7,163 bases of DNA from Methanobacteriota archaeon (GTDB lineage: Archaea > Thermoplasmatota > Poseidoniia > Poseidoniales > Poseidoniaceae), in NCBI GenBank assembly GCA_002707335.2, contig PAMN02000049.1:1-7163 (forward strand). The letters run 5' to 3'. The notes below the pieces were generated by a model. The model had not been told where the DNA came from. It was given only the letters and a program-made list of their open reading frames with translations, and did no database searches. A program made the translations under genes and the position numbers. Below, in pieces: positions 1-6,377 of this stretch (positions are counted from its first letter, which is position 1; each line of letters begins with the position of its first letter).

Positions 1-332
1 TGATTTTCTATCTCAGTATCAGTAGCATCGCATAATGCACGAAAAGCTGCGATACAAATCCCAGCACTTGATTTGAGGCCCTGCCTCGGTGGAATTTTCG
101 ATTTAATATTCCAAAAATATTCATCAAATTTGGGTCCTAAATTAAAACCCTCCCAAATTTTTGCTATAGATTCTAGCAAATTATCAGGATCAAAATTCTC
201 TCTCTTTGATGGTTTATCCAAGAGTTTTACTTTGACAGGCAAATCTAGAGCCATGGAACATCCATAGCCGAGGCCAGCAGCATGAAGTATACTGCAACCT
301 CCGTTTGCCTCTCCTGTTCCTAGAACAGCCAA
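1..332 (-). CDS. aroK: Archaeal shikimate kinase (GHMP kinase family), N-terminal part, runs off the left edge
   Basis: Phosphorylates shikimate to shikimate 3-phosphate with ATP in the cytoplasm. It belongs to the archaeal GHMP-kinase type, which is unrelated to bacterial AroK. About 110 residues are visible. The N-terminus has the family pattern GTGEANGGCSILHAAGLGYG followed by ALDLPV. Near residues 85-95 is the GHMP phosphate-binding motif PPRQGLKSSAG, matching the GLKSSSA loop of archaeal shikimate kinases. I chose the TTG at 330-332 because homology begins right after it and an AGGTGG ribosome site sits 4 bases upstream; no in-frame ATG or GTG lies nearby. The gene follows aroB' by 8 bases, so the two are almost certainly co-transcribed and translationally coupled. 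Family assignment is strong. The C-terminal half is outside the window, so completeness cannot be judged. Confidence 0.87.
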   Translation of the reverse strand, partial: MAVLGTGEANGGCSILHAAGLGYGCSMALDLPVKVKLLDKPSKRENFDPDNLLESIAKIWEGFNLGPKFDEYFWNIKSKIPPRQGLKSSAGICIAAFRALCDATDTEIEN

Positions 333-333
333 A

Positions 334-343
334 ATACCACCTA
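334..343 (-). promoter_or_regulatory. Ribosome binding site that sets the TTG start of shikimate kinase
   Basis: On the minus strand the sequence reads TAGGTGGTATTTTG. The AGGTGG Shine-Dalgarno-like core overlaps the aroB' TAG stop and lies 4 bases before the TTG. This supports the unusual start codon and suggests that translation of the kinase is coupled to termination of aroB'. Confidence 0.5.
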
Positions 344-1315
344 AATTTCTGTGACTTTCGCATTTATCGGAATTCCAATATGTCTCCCAGATTCGAAAGT
401 AGAACCCATGACCTTCTTTCCTTTTTGTAAATCAGTCACAGAAACTAAACTTTCGTCCTCAGCGACCAAGCGAACTGTCTCCGCTTGCTGGAGGAAGGTG
501 CCTGCCTCATTATTGTTTTCATCAGTCCATTTTAGTAATAAAAACGGTCGGTTTTCGATTTTTATTCGCCCAACAGTTCCGGATTTAGTTAATCCTGAGG
601 AATTAATTATCATTACTTCATCTCCCATTTTTAATTCTGAAAGATACTTAGTAGTGCCATCTGCCATTAAGATGTAAGAGTTCACGGGTCCAGCATTTAC
701 ACGAAATGGTCTCGTTGGGACAAATTCTGATTCAACTGTTTCACTGTGAACTAATATCAAAGAACTTGAATTTGAGCCGACAAGCATACCATCACCAATG
801 TCTAACATATTTGTCAAATCAATACACACTCTGTCGCCGACTTTTCCATCTTTAACTTCCGATATTGTTAGAATATTAATTGACAATTCACCCTTTTCAG
901 ATGCGGATTCGAAGTCCTCTTTTCGTTCAGTGCGCTGGGCTTTAGCAATTAATCCAGTTTCTTTTAGGGAATCTGGTATTAGGATGGCGTCGACTCCAAT
1001 TTGTAATGCGAAAACGGCTCCAAGTATTTGTTCAGCCTCAGATATTCTAGCAGCTACCTTGGTTGGACCACCTTGGCAAGCAGCGATAATATTCTCAATT
1101 GGAATCATTTTCCATTCGCCAAATTCCAATAGAATCCAGTCAACACTTCCGGCTAATGACCTTGCATGGGATTGACCTTTGGAGTCTGAAACATTGACTA
1201 CCCTTCCTGAATTAACTCCATTGAGGTAAATAGCACTTCCATCGATAATCAGGTCATCGCCAAGAATTTTATCTACCCCAGCACTCTTGAAACCGGATTC
1301 TAGCCAAAGTTCTAT
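341..1315 (-). CDS. aroB': 3-dehydroquinate synthase II (AroB'), start codon unresolved
   Basis: Converts 2-amino-3,7-dideoxy-D-threo-hept-6-ulosonate to 3-dehydroquinate by NAD-dependent oxidative deamination, the second step of the archaeal alternative shikimate route. Numbering from the ATA at 1313-1315 gives 324 residues. Landmarks are WKMIPIENIIA (68-78), GDRVCIDLTNML (160-171), GMLVGS (about 176-181), HSET (about 190-193), RPFRVNAGPVNSY (202-214), YLSEL (224-228), VGRIKIENRP (248-257), QQAETVRLV and GRHIG (310-314), in the order seen in this family. The first in-frame ATG, GTG or TTG is the TTG at 1127-1129, which would begin in the middle of the conserved stretch just before WKMIPIENII. 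The frame stays open upstream to a TGA at 1337-1339 and encodes a plausible N-terminus (LWLESGF, GRVVNV, SVDWILLEF). I extend to ATA as the only near-cognate start close to the aroA' stop. A frameshift, an assembly error or a truncated start are alternatives. Family call is strong, start is weak. Confidence 0.85.
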   Translation of the reverse strand: MELWLESGFKSAGVDKILGDDLIIDGSAIYLNGVNSGRVVNVSDSKGQSHARSLAGSVDWILLEFGEWKMIPIENIIAACQGGPTKVAARISEAEQILGAVFALQIGVDAILIPDSLKETGLIAKAQRTERKEDFESASEKGELSINILTISEVKDGKVGDRVCIDLTNMLDIGDGMLVGSNSSSLILVHSETVESEFVPTRPFRVNAGPVNSYILMADGTTKYLSELKMGDEVMIINSSGLTKSGTVGRIKIENRPFLLLKWTDENNNEAGTFLQQAETVRLVAEDESLVSVTDLQKGKKVMGSTFESGRHIGIPINAKVTEI

Positions 1316-1319
1316 GTTA

Positions 1320-2090
1320 TCACAATCCTGAGGTTTTCATTGCGGTATCTACATCTTCATTTTCGTGGATTATCATTCGTAATGCTTTGATGATTTTCTC
1401 AGGTTCTTTGTTTGCAAATATTTGTCTTCCCATACAAACACCTGCTGCTCCCGCTTGCATTGCTTGGTGCACCATTGTCAATATTTCTTCATCAGAATTG
1501 CCAGAAGGGCCTCCTGCTATTAATACCGGAATTGGTACTGCAGATGTCACCTTTCTAAAGGAATCAACTGAACCAGTCCACTTGGTTTTAATTACGTCAC
1601 AACCTAATTCAAAGCCGAGCCTAGCAGCGTGTGCTGCGGCTTCTGTATCGTCATCACTCATTACGCTGAGATTTTCTCCACGAGGATAAATCATTCCCAA
1701 AAGGGGTATATTTTCTGAATGTGTCTCAGAACTAATCATACCTAATGTTTCTAACATCTCACCTTCTCCGTATGATCCCATGTTTACTTGGACACTTACT
1801 CCTTTGGCACCTCTGTTGATCGCTTCTTGTACAGTACCAACTAAAACTTTCAACGAATTTTCTTTCCCACCGTGCCTGGTCGAGGCAGAAAGGTGTGCAA
1901 CAAAGTTAGAGTATTGGTCTGAGTATTTGCTGACAACACCTTTGTGTGCTACTATGGCATCTGCAGCACTCAAATTGGAGATAATTTCATCTAGATTTGT
2001 AAGTCCTTTTACCGGGTAATCTGAGACGCCATGGTCTATTGGAACCCACACTCCTTTGCCATTCGGTAAAAGTGAACCCATGTCTGCCAT
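1320..2090 (-). CDS. aroA': 2-amino-3,7-dideoxy-D-threo-hept-6-ulosonate synthase (ADH synthase, AroA')
   Basis: A class I aldolase-type (beta/alpha)8 enzyme that makes the seven-carbon ADH from a 6-deoxy-5-ketofructose phosphate and aspartate semialdehyde, replacing DAHP synthase in many archaea. The product has 256 residues. Visible signatures are VPIDHGVS with Asp19, GMIYPRG with Tyr135, DVIKTKWTG with Lys168 (the expected Schiff-base lysine), AGGPSG (192-197, phosphate binding) and MGRQIF (220-225). Asp, Tyr and Lys correspond to the catalytic trio described for the Methanocaldococcus enzyme. The ATG at 2088-2090 is preceded by AGGGG 4 bases upstream, and an in-frame TAA lies six codons before it, so no longer start exists. 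The N-terminus is about ten residues shorter than in methanogen homologues. It is the first gene of the operon; its TGA at 1320-1322 overlaps the open frame of aroB'. Confidence 0.93.
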   Translation of the reverse strand: MADMGSLLPNGKGVWVPIDHGVSDYPVKGLTNLDEIISNLSAADAIVAHKGVVSKYSDQYSNFVAHLSASTRHGGKENSLKVLVGTVQEAINRGAKGVSVQVNMGSYGEGEMLETLGMISSETHSENIPLLGMIYPRGENLSVMSDDDTEAAAHAARLGFELGCDVIKTKWTGSVDSFRKVTSAVPIPVLIAGGPSGNSDEEILTMVHQAMQAGAAGVCMGRQIFANKEPEKIIKALRMIIHENEDVDTAMKTSGL

Positions 2091-2264
2091 GAAACCCCTA
2101 TCAGAAGTTTATTCACAAGGCTTTCCTCTTATTGCAAATTTATCAATTACTGAATTTATTGAAAAAACCCTCAACATTTTGTAAATAATTACTGTATTAT
2201 TTATTAAAACTCGTAACAAATATGCAACTTTGAAAAATAAATTATCGCCGATGGTAATAAGTCC
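2091..2264. promoter_or_regulatory. AT-rich divergent promoter region between aroA' and the tandem-domain membrane protein
   Basis: This gap between divergently transcribed genes is visibly more AT-rich than its flanks and encodes nothing convincing. On the plus strand, GAAAAATAAATTA at 2232-2244 resembles an archaeal BRE plus TATA element and would place a transcript start near 2265-2270. On the minus strand, ATAAATTT (2136-2143) is a candidate TATA element for aroA', giving a start near 2112. Several other TA-rich stretches (2190-2215) could serve equally well, so individual boxes are tentative. Confidence 0.4.
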
Positions 2265-2285
2265 TTGTTAGTTTTAGGCGACAGC

Positions 2286-4058
2286 ATGGACTTAGCCTCA
2301 TGGCTCATGATAGGAATCCTTGGAGGGGCTTTCCTGTTCGGTATTTGGTTCATGTTAATGCGCTCGGACGATCGAGAATTACGTACAATGTCTCTCCAAA
2401 GAAGAGATGCAAAGCGTAAGGGAGCGCCTGATTTCTCACAAGCTCATGATGAATTTTCCAAGAAACTTGCAGAAGTTGAGGACTATCTTAACACAAAGAG
2501 ACGTAATGAACGAGCTCTATTAATTGCTAAGGAAGAAGCAAAGAAGGAAGTTGAGGAAGAAATTGCGCGGAAAGCACTCGAAGAAGAGAGGGCCAGACAA
2601 GCAGCAATCGAAGAAGAAGAAGCTCGTCTCAAGGCTGAGTACGAAACTAAGAGGCAACAGGAACTCGATGAAGCAAGAAGGCTCGCTGAGGAAAGAGAAG
2701 CAGAAAGACTTGCTGAAGAACAGCGTCTAAATGACGAAAAGGAAGAAGAGAGACAGAGAGAACTCGCTGCAGAAGAAGACGAGCGTCAATCTCAGATACT
2801 TGCTCTTGAAGAATCTGAAGTCATGGAAGAGATGATGGAAAACGAGGCTGCTGTTGATGAATTAGAAGAGCGTCTTGAAAGAGAAGGTGCAAAGTCGTCA
2901 GAAGTACAAATTTCCTTGATGTGGGATAATTACAACGACCTAGATTTACACGTTTTGTGTCCATCTGGAGAAAGAATCCATGGAGGTAACAAAACTTCAG
3001 AATGTGGTGGAGAATTGGATGTCGATGCAAACGTGCGCCCAGAGACCAAGAAACCAGTTGAAAATATTGTTTGGCCAGACTTTGCAGCACCTCCTGGCGA
3101 CTACAAAGTATATGTTCACCATTACAAGAAGCATAAGAAGCGAAGATCCAAAGATCCAACAAAATTCAGAGTTGTTGTTAATGCGGGTGGCGTGAAGAAA
3201 CACTATGAGGGTGAATTAACACACGGAGACCCGATTATGCTGGTTTGCGAATTCAGCCTTGAGGCTCCTGAAGAGAGAGACACAAGGACTGATAAAGAGA
3301 AAGAAAAAGCAATTATGGAAGAAGAAGCAAAGAAGATTGCTGAAGAAGAAAGAATTGCCATCGAATTAGAAGAAATGAGGCAAGAAGAATTAGCTGCTGC
3401 TGAAGAAGAGAGGTTAGCAGAAATTGTTGCTAATGAAGCCGATGAACTGGAATCCATTAAAGCAACACAGAAGGCTCTACAAGAACTAAAGCAAAGACTG
3501 GAGAGAGAAGGAGGTCTTTCCTCAGATGTTCAGATTTCACTTATTTGGAACAATTACAACGACCTGGATTTGCACGTAGTATGTCCATCTGGTGAAAGAA
3601 TACACGGTGGTAACAGAGAATCGGCATGTGGCGGAATTCTCGACGTGGATGCAAATGTACGTCCAGAAACAAAGAAGCCTGTTGAAAATGTAGTGTGGCC
3701 AGAAGGAAAGGCTCCTGGTGGCACTTACAAGGCATATGTGCATCATTACAAGAAACACAAGAAGCGAAGATCAAAAGATCCAACCAAGTTCCAAGTTATA
3801 TGCAACGCTGGCGGTGAAATTTTGGAATACGAAGGAAGTATCTCCAGTGGCGATCCAATCATGCTGATCAGTGAGTTTACGATTGAAGACCCTGAAACTA
3901 GAGAAAAAATGGCAAAGGAAGCCCAGGACAAACTTGCAGCCATTGAAAGTGGAGATTGGGATGGTCAAGAAGAAGATCCCAACGAAGGAATAAATGACGA
4001 TTTGTTGAACAGATTAGGAGACGTTCTAGAATCGGATGACGAAGAAAATCAAGAGTGA
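2286..4058 (+). CDS. Membrane-anchored coiled-coil protein with two tandem DUF2135/YfaP-like domains
   Basis: Function unknown. The 590-residue product has one N-terminal membrane helix (about residues 3-25, LASWLMIGILGGAFLFGIWF). A basic stretch after it suggests, by the positive-inside rule, that the bulk is cytoplasmic. A highly charged coiled coil rich in Glu, Lys, Arg and Ala spans about 57-205, followed by a beta-rich domain at 207-326. A shorter coiled coil covers about 330-413, a second copy of the domain 415-534, and an acidic tail 535-590. Each domain has DLDLHV, CPSGERIHGGN, CGG, LDVDANVRPETKKPVEN, VWP, GxYKxYVHHYKKHKKRRSKDP and GDPIML. The DLDLHV...PSG...GGxLDVDAN...PVENxxWP pattern matches what I know of DUF2135/YfaP-type domains in bacterial proteins. 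I chose ATG 2286 over the in-frame TTG at 2265 because the hydrophobic helix begins directly after it and AGG lies 7 bases upstream. The gene is monocistronic, and its stop abuts the convergent purP stop. Fold assignment is moderate; no role can be assigned. Confidence 0.85.
   Translation: MDLASWLMIGILGGAFLFGIWFMLMRSDDRELRTMSLQRRDAKRKGAPDFSQAHDEFSKKLAEVEDYLNTKRRNERALLIAKEEAKKEVEEEIARKALEEERARQAAIEEEEARLKAEYETKRQQELDEARRLAEEREAERLAEEQRLNDEKEEERQRELAAEEDERQSQILALEESEVMEEMMENEAAVDELEERLEREGAKSSEVQISLMWDNYNDLDLHVLCPSGERIHGGNKTSECGGELDVDANVRPETKKPVENIVWPDFAAPPGDYKVYVHHYKKHKKRRSKDPTKFRVVVNAGGVKKHYEGELTHGDPIMLVCEFSLEAPEERDTRTDKEKEKAIMEEEAKKIAEEERIAIELEEMRQEELAAAEEERLAEIVANEADELESIKATQKALQELKQRLEREGGLSSDVQISLIWNNYNDLDLHVVCPSGERIHGGNRESACGGILDVDANVRPETKKPVENVVWPEGKAPGGTYKAYVHHYKKHKKRRSKDPTKFQVICNAGGEILEYEGSISSGDPIMLISEFTIEDPETREKMAKEAQDKLAAIESGDWDGQEEDPNEGINDDLLNRLGDVLESDDEENQE
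2904..3263 (+). repeat. Internal repeat copy 1 (first DUF2135-like domain, residues 207-326)
   Basis: Encodes the first of two near-identical domains, beginning VQISLMWDNYNDLDLHV and ending CEFSLE. By hand alignment about three quarters of the roughly 120 residues match copy 2 with no gaps. The central block from LDVDAN to KKPVEN and the basic block from YVHHY to DPTKF are identical in protein sequence. Codons differ at many positions, so the duplication is not very recent or the protein has been under selection since. Confidence 0.85.
3528..3887 (+). repeat. Internal repeat copy 2 (second DUF2135-like domain, residues 415-534)
   Basis: Second domain copy, beginning VQISLIWNNYNDLDLHV and ending SEFTIE, aligned without gaps to copy 1. 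Both copies are preceded by a coiled-coil segment ending in RLEREG, so the duplicated unit probably included the end of the coil as well as the beta domain. Differences cluster in the ascending loop (PDFAAPPGD against PEGKAPGGT) and in the last strands (VKKHYEGELTH against EILEYEGSISS). Confidence 0.85.
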
Positions 4059-5171
4059 TTAAGATAATATAGAATCTAAATCATCATTATCAATTGCTTT
4101 TCTAATACTTCTTGCAATTCTTCTGCCGGTTGACATGAATGGCTCATTGATGTCACTGTAAGGAGAGCCACCAACGAATGGATTGGAACCAGCGACTATC
4201 CTAGCGCTGATCTCAAATACTCTAAATTCGAGTTTGTCAGTAACTATAGTCTCTAAACAGAACGGTCCAATCATTCCTCTACTTCCTTCTTCTAATTCGA
4301 AAGATTCTGCAACAGTACCTTCCGCCATCTCGAATGCCTTAGGAAGTAAACTTTCTCTAATTACAACAGATTGATTACCTGTAACAACGAAAGATGGCTC
4401 TAAACTCATTTCTCTTAAGTCCCTAAGGCTACCTAATTTGTAGAATTCATCCACATTCGACTCATCTCTTCTATCCATGCTCAATAATTCAAGTCTACCT
4501 AGATTTTGACCTTCCTTGGATTTCTTTCCTCGAACTTGGAAACCATCAGATGCAGTTGGGTCAAAAAAGAAATGAAGGTAATATCTACATCCTAATACGT
4601 ATTCTTGTATAGTAAATTCTTCTTCTAACTTGACATTTCTTTTGAAATCTCTGTAGTCTCTTGCAATGAAATACCCCTCTCCTCCTTTTGCCCCTGCATA
4701 TTTTACAATTACAGGCCCATCTATGTCATGAGGGTCGTCGATAACCTTTGGCATCATACATCCACCTTCGAGAAGCCACTGCCTTTGCCTTTCTCTGCTA
4801 CTTTCCCAATGTAAGATACCTCTATTGCCAAAGGTTGGAACTTGGAGTTCTTTGAAGTTATCAGAACCTAAGTATTCTACAAGAGAGCCATGAGGAATAA
4901 TTATGACGTTTTGTTCTCTAAACCACTCTGCATAATCCAGCATTTGTTTGTAATCATCCAACATCAACCATTCATCAGGGTCTGCACCGGGGAATGCAGA
5001 ATAGTACCTTCTTCTATTCTCACCAACAGCTATCCCCAGAGTTCTAAAGCCCTCTAAACGGGCACCATGTAGAATTTGTAAAGAAGAGTGGGAGGCAACT
5101 ACACCAATCGTGATTTGTGTTTTGTCGTAGGCCGAAAGCCAATTCCTTAGTTCTGAAACACCTACGCCCAT
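4059..5171 (-). CDS. purP: FAICAR synthetase PurP (formate-dependent, ATP-grasp family)
   Basis: Ligates formate to AICAR using ATP to give FAICAR, the folate-independent route to the second-to-last step of IMP synthesis in archaea. The product has 370 residues, close to characterised PurP proteins of about 360. Motifs in order are ASHSSLQILHGARLEGF (26-42), IIPHGS (91-96), FGNRGILHWES (114-124), the ATP-grasp loop VIVKYAGAKGGEGYF (154-168), EYVLGCRYYLHFFF (190-203), TGNQSVVIRESLLP (254-267), GMIGPFCLETI (289-299) and FEISARIVAGSNPF (319-332). A charged insert (GKKSKEGQNLGR, about 215-226) precedes the MDRRDESN segment and is longer than I recall in methanogen PurP. The ATG at 5169-5171 fits the family N-terminus; no strong Shine-Dalgarno is visible. 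It is divergent from kynA and convergent with the tandem-domain gene, whose stop codon is directly adjacent. Confidence 0.93.
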   Translation of the reverse strand: MGVGVSELRNWLSAYDKTQITIGVVASHSSLQILHGARLEGFRTLGIAVGENRRRYYSAFPGADPDEWLMLDDYKQMLDYAEWFREQNVIIIPHGSLVEYLGSDNFKELQVPTFGNRGILHWESSRERQRQWLLEGGCMMPKVIDDPHDIDGPVIVKYAGAKGGEGYFIARDYRDFKRNVKLEEEFTIQEYVLGCRYYLHFFFDPTASDGFQVRGKKSKEGQNLGRLELLSMDRRDESNVDEFYKLGSLRDLREMSLEPSFVVTGNQSVVIRESLLPKAFEMAEGTVAESFELEEGSRGMIGPFCLETIVTDKLEFRVFEISARIVAGSNPFVGGSPYSDINEPFMSTGRRIARSIRKAIDNDDLDSILS

Positions 5172-5293
5172 ATCGACCGCTTCAATGTCTTACTAATGAC
5201 AATTACGCCTTTTTTCTACAAATCGCAATTTATTCACCGCTAGATGTAAATCGGCCGTCAAGGTTTCAAGCCTCGGTGGTTGTGCTTTGTTAC
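5172..5293. promoter_or_regulatory. Divergent promoter region between purP and tryptophan 2,3-dioxygenase
   Basis: The gap holds the start regions of two divergent genes. AATTTATT at 5227-5234 reads as AATAAATT on the other strand and could act as a TATA element in either direction, giving leaders of roughly 30 bases on both sides. A GGTGG at 5276-5280 lies about 13 bases before the dioxygenase ATG, rather far for a Shine-Dalgarno site. These are sequence resemblances only. Confidence 0.3.
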
Positions 5294-6376
5294 ATGGGCG
5301 ATGAAACTCCATCCTCTAGAATGACATATGGTAATTATCTGAGATTAGATGAGTTGCTTAATTTGCAATCTGGGCCAGAGGGGCATAATCCGAAACCTTC
5401 TAACCATGAGATGCATTTTATTGTCACGCATCAGGCTTTTGAGCTATGGTTTAAACAGATAATTAGAGAATTAAAACAGGCTCTAAGTTTAATGAATCAG
5501 AATGAAATCGATGAAAAAAATATTCCAATTATAGTTCAACATCTCGAGAGATGTTCTGAGATTTTTAGATTGCTAGCAGCCCAGTGGAGGGTTATGGAAA
5601 CTTTATCGCCACAGGATTTTTTGGCATTTAGGGATCGTCTTGGGACATCATCTGGCTTTGAAAGTTGGCAGATGCGTGCTCTTGAAATGATAATGGGTCT
5701 AAAATCTGAACAAAGAATTGGGGGTATGGATCCAATGAAACATAACAAAAAATTGTTTGATGAAGGGAAACTTAGCGAGGAAGTGTATTCGGAATTGGAA
5801 TCTATTGATTCTTTGCCATCGATAAATGATGCACTTGGAGAATGGCTAACTAGGACTCCAATTAACGGAGTCTCCGGTGATGTTGAAATTATGCAAAAGT
5901 TTGTGGATACGCATCTCCAGATAATGTCTGAACACTCGGAGAAAGTAATTGCTCATATGGTCAAAATAGGTCACGGAGAGGAAGCAACAATTCGTCCTAG
6001 GCTAGAGGCTGGAATAAATTCTGCTAGGGAATTCCTGATGCCAGAAGGTAAAGTTGTACCTGCGAGGGCTGGGTTGTTATTCATTGAATCATACAAAGAA
6101 TTACCGTTACTATCATGGCCTAGACGACTGATTGATACTTTGGTAGATTTGGAAGAATCGATGCTGTTATTCCGTTCTCATCATGCAAGAATGGTTGAGA
6201 GAATGATTGGAAGAAGAATGGGTACAGGAGGATCTAGCGGGGTAGATTATCTAGATATGACTCTAAATTACAGAATTTTTACAGACCTTTGGGCTGTGAG
6301 AACTCTATTGATCAAGAGGGATGAGTTACCGAATCCAAAAAATTTGGGATTCTATGGTTATGCTTCAGAAAACTGA
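5294..6376 (+). CDS. kynA: Tryptophan 2,3-dioxygenase
   Basis: Heme enzyme that opens the indole ring of L-tryptophan to N-formylkynurenine, the first step of the kynurenine pathway. The product has 360 residues, longer than typical bacterial forms (about 280-300) and nearer animal enzymes. Visible family features are TYGNYLRLDELLNLQ (11-25), HEMHFIVTHQAFELWFK (38-54) with Phe42 and His46 at the substrate pocket, DFLAFRDRLGTSSGFES (108-124) with Arg113 at the substrate-carboxylate position, and FRSHHARMVERMIG with His297 as expected axial heme ligand. GTGGSSGVDYL (310-320) follows. Phe109 stands where the Xanthomonas enzyme has Tyr113, as in human TDO. The ATG at 5294 was chosen because homology starts about ten residues later; the open frame extends upstream to 5117 but that part overlaps purP and shows no TDO similarity. 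No other kynurenine gene is visible here. Confidence 0.92.
   Translation: MGDETPSSRMTYGNYLRLDELLNLQSGPEGHNPKPSNHEMHFIVTHQAFELWFKQIIRELKQALSLMNQNEIDEKNIPIIVQHLERCSEIFRLLAAQWRVMETLSPQDFLAFRDRLGTSSGFESWQMRALEMIMGLKSEQRIGGMDPMKHNKKLFDEGKLSEEVYSELESIDSLPSINDALGEWLTRTPINGVSGDVEIMQKFVDTHLQIMSEHSEKVIAHMVKIGHGEEATIRPRLEAGINSAREFLMPEGKVVPARAGLLFIESYKELPLLSWPRRLIDTLVDLEESMLLFRSHHARMVERMIGRRMGTGGSSGVDYLDMTLNYRIFTDLWAVRTLLIKRDELPNPKNLGFYGYASEN
6331..6352 (-). terminator. Possible terminator hairpin for rpoK, inside the 3' end of the dioxygenase gene
   Basis: A 22-base imperfect palindrome with 6-base arms GAATCC and GGATTC encloses an A/T run. Read on the minus strand it carries six consecutive T residues and lies 26-47 bases beyond the rpoK stop codon, where archaeal T-run termination could occur. 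It is also coding sequence for the last residues of the dioxygenase (ELPNPKNLGFY), so the symmetry may be coincidental. Confidence 0.3.
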
Positions 6377-6377
6377 A

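Noticed and set aside
73..267. Plus-strand open frame of 64 residues
   Set aside because: It lies opposite the shikimate kinase coding frame, which carries the recognisable GHMP motifs; it has no similarity or ribosome site of its own.
798..1175. Plus-strand open frame of 125 residues, and a similar one at 351-677
   Set aside because: Both are antisense to aroB', whose frame is clearly supported by conserved motifs; their composition is that of a shadow frame.
2265..2285. In-frame TTG at 2265 as start of the tandem-domain protein
   Set aside because: It adds seven residues before the membrane helix with no upstream ribosome site. It remains possible only if the transcript is leaderless and starts exactly there.
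2821..3203. Minus-strand open frames, with a similar pair at 3537-3783
   Set aside because: They recur opposite each DUF2135-like copy because the coding strand is duplicated there. They are mirror shadows of the repeat, not independent genes.
5117..5293. Upstream extension of the tryptophan dioxygenase frame
   Set aside because: The extra 59 residues overlap the purP start and show no dioxygenase similarity; the ATG at 5294 gives the expected N-terminus.
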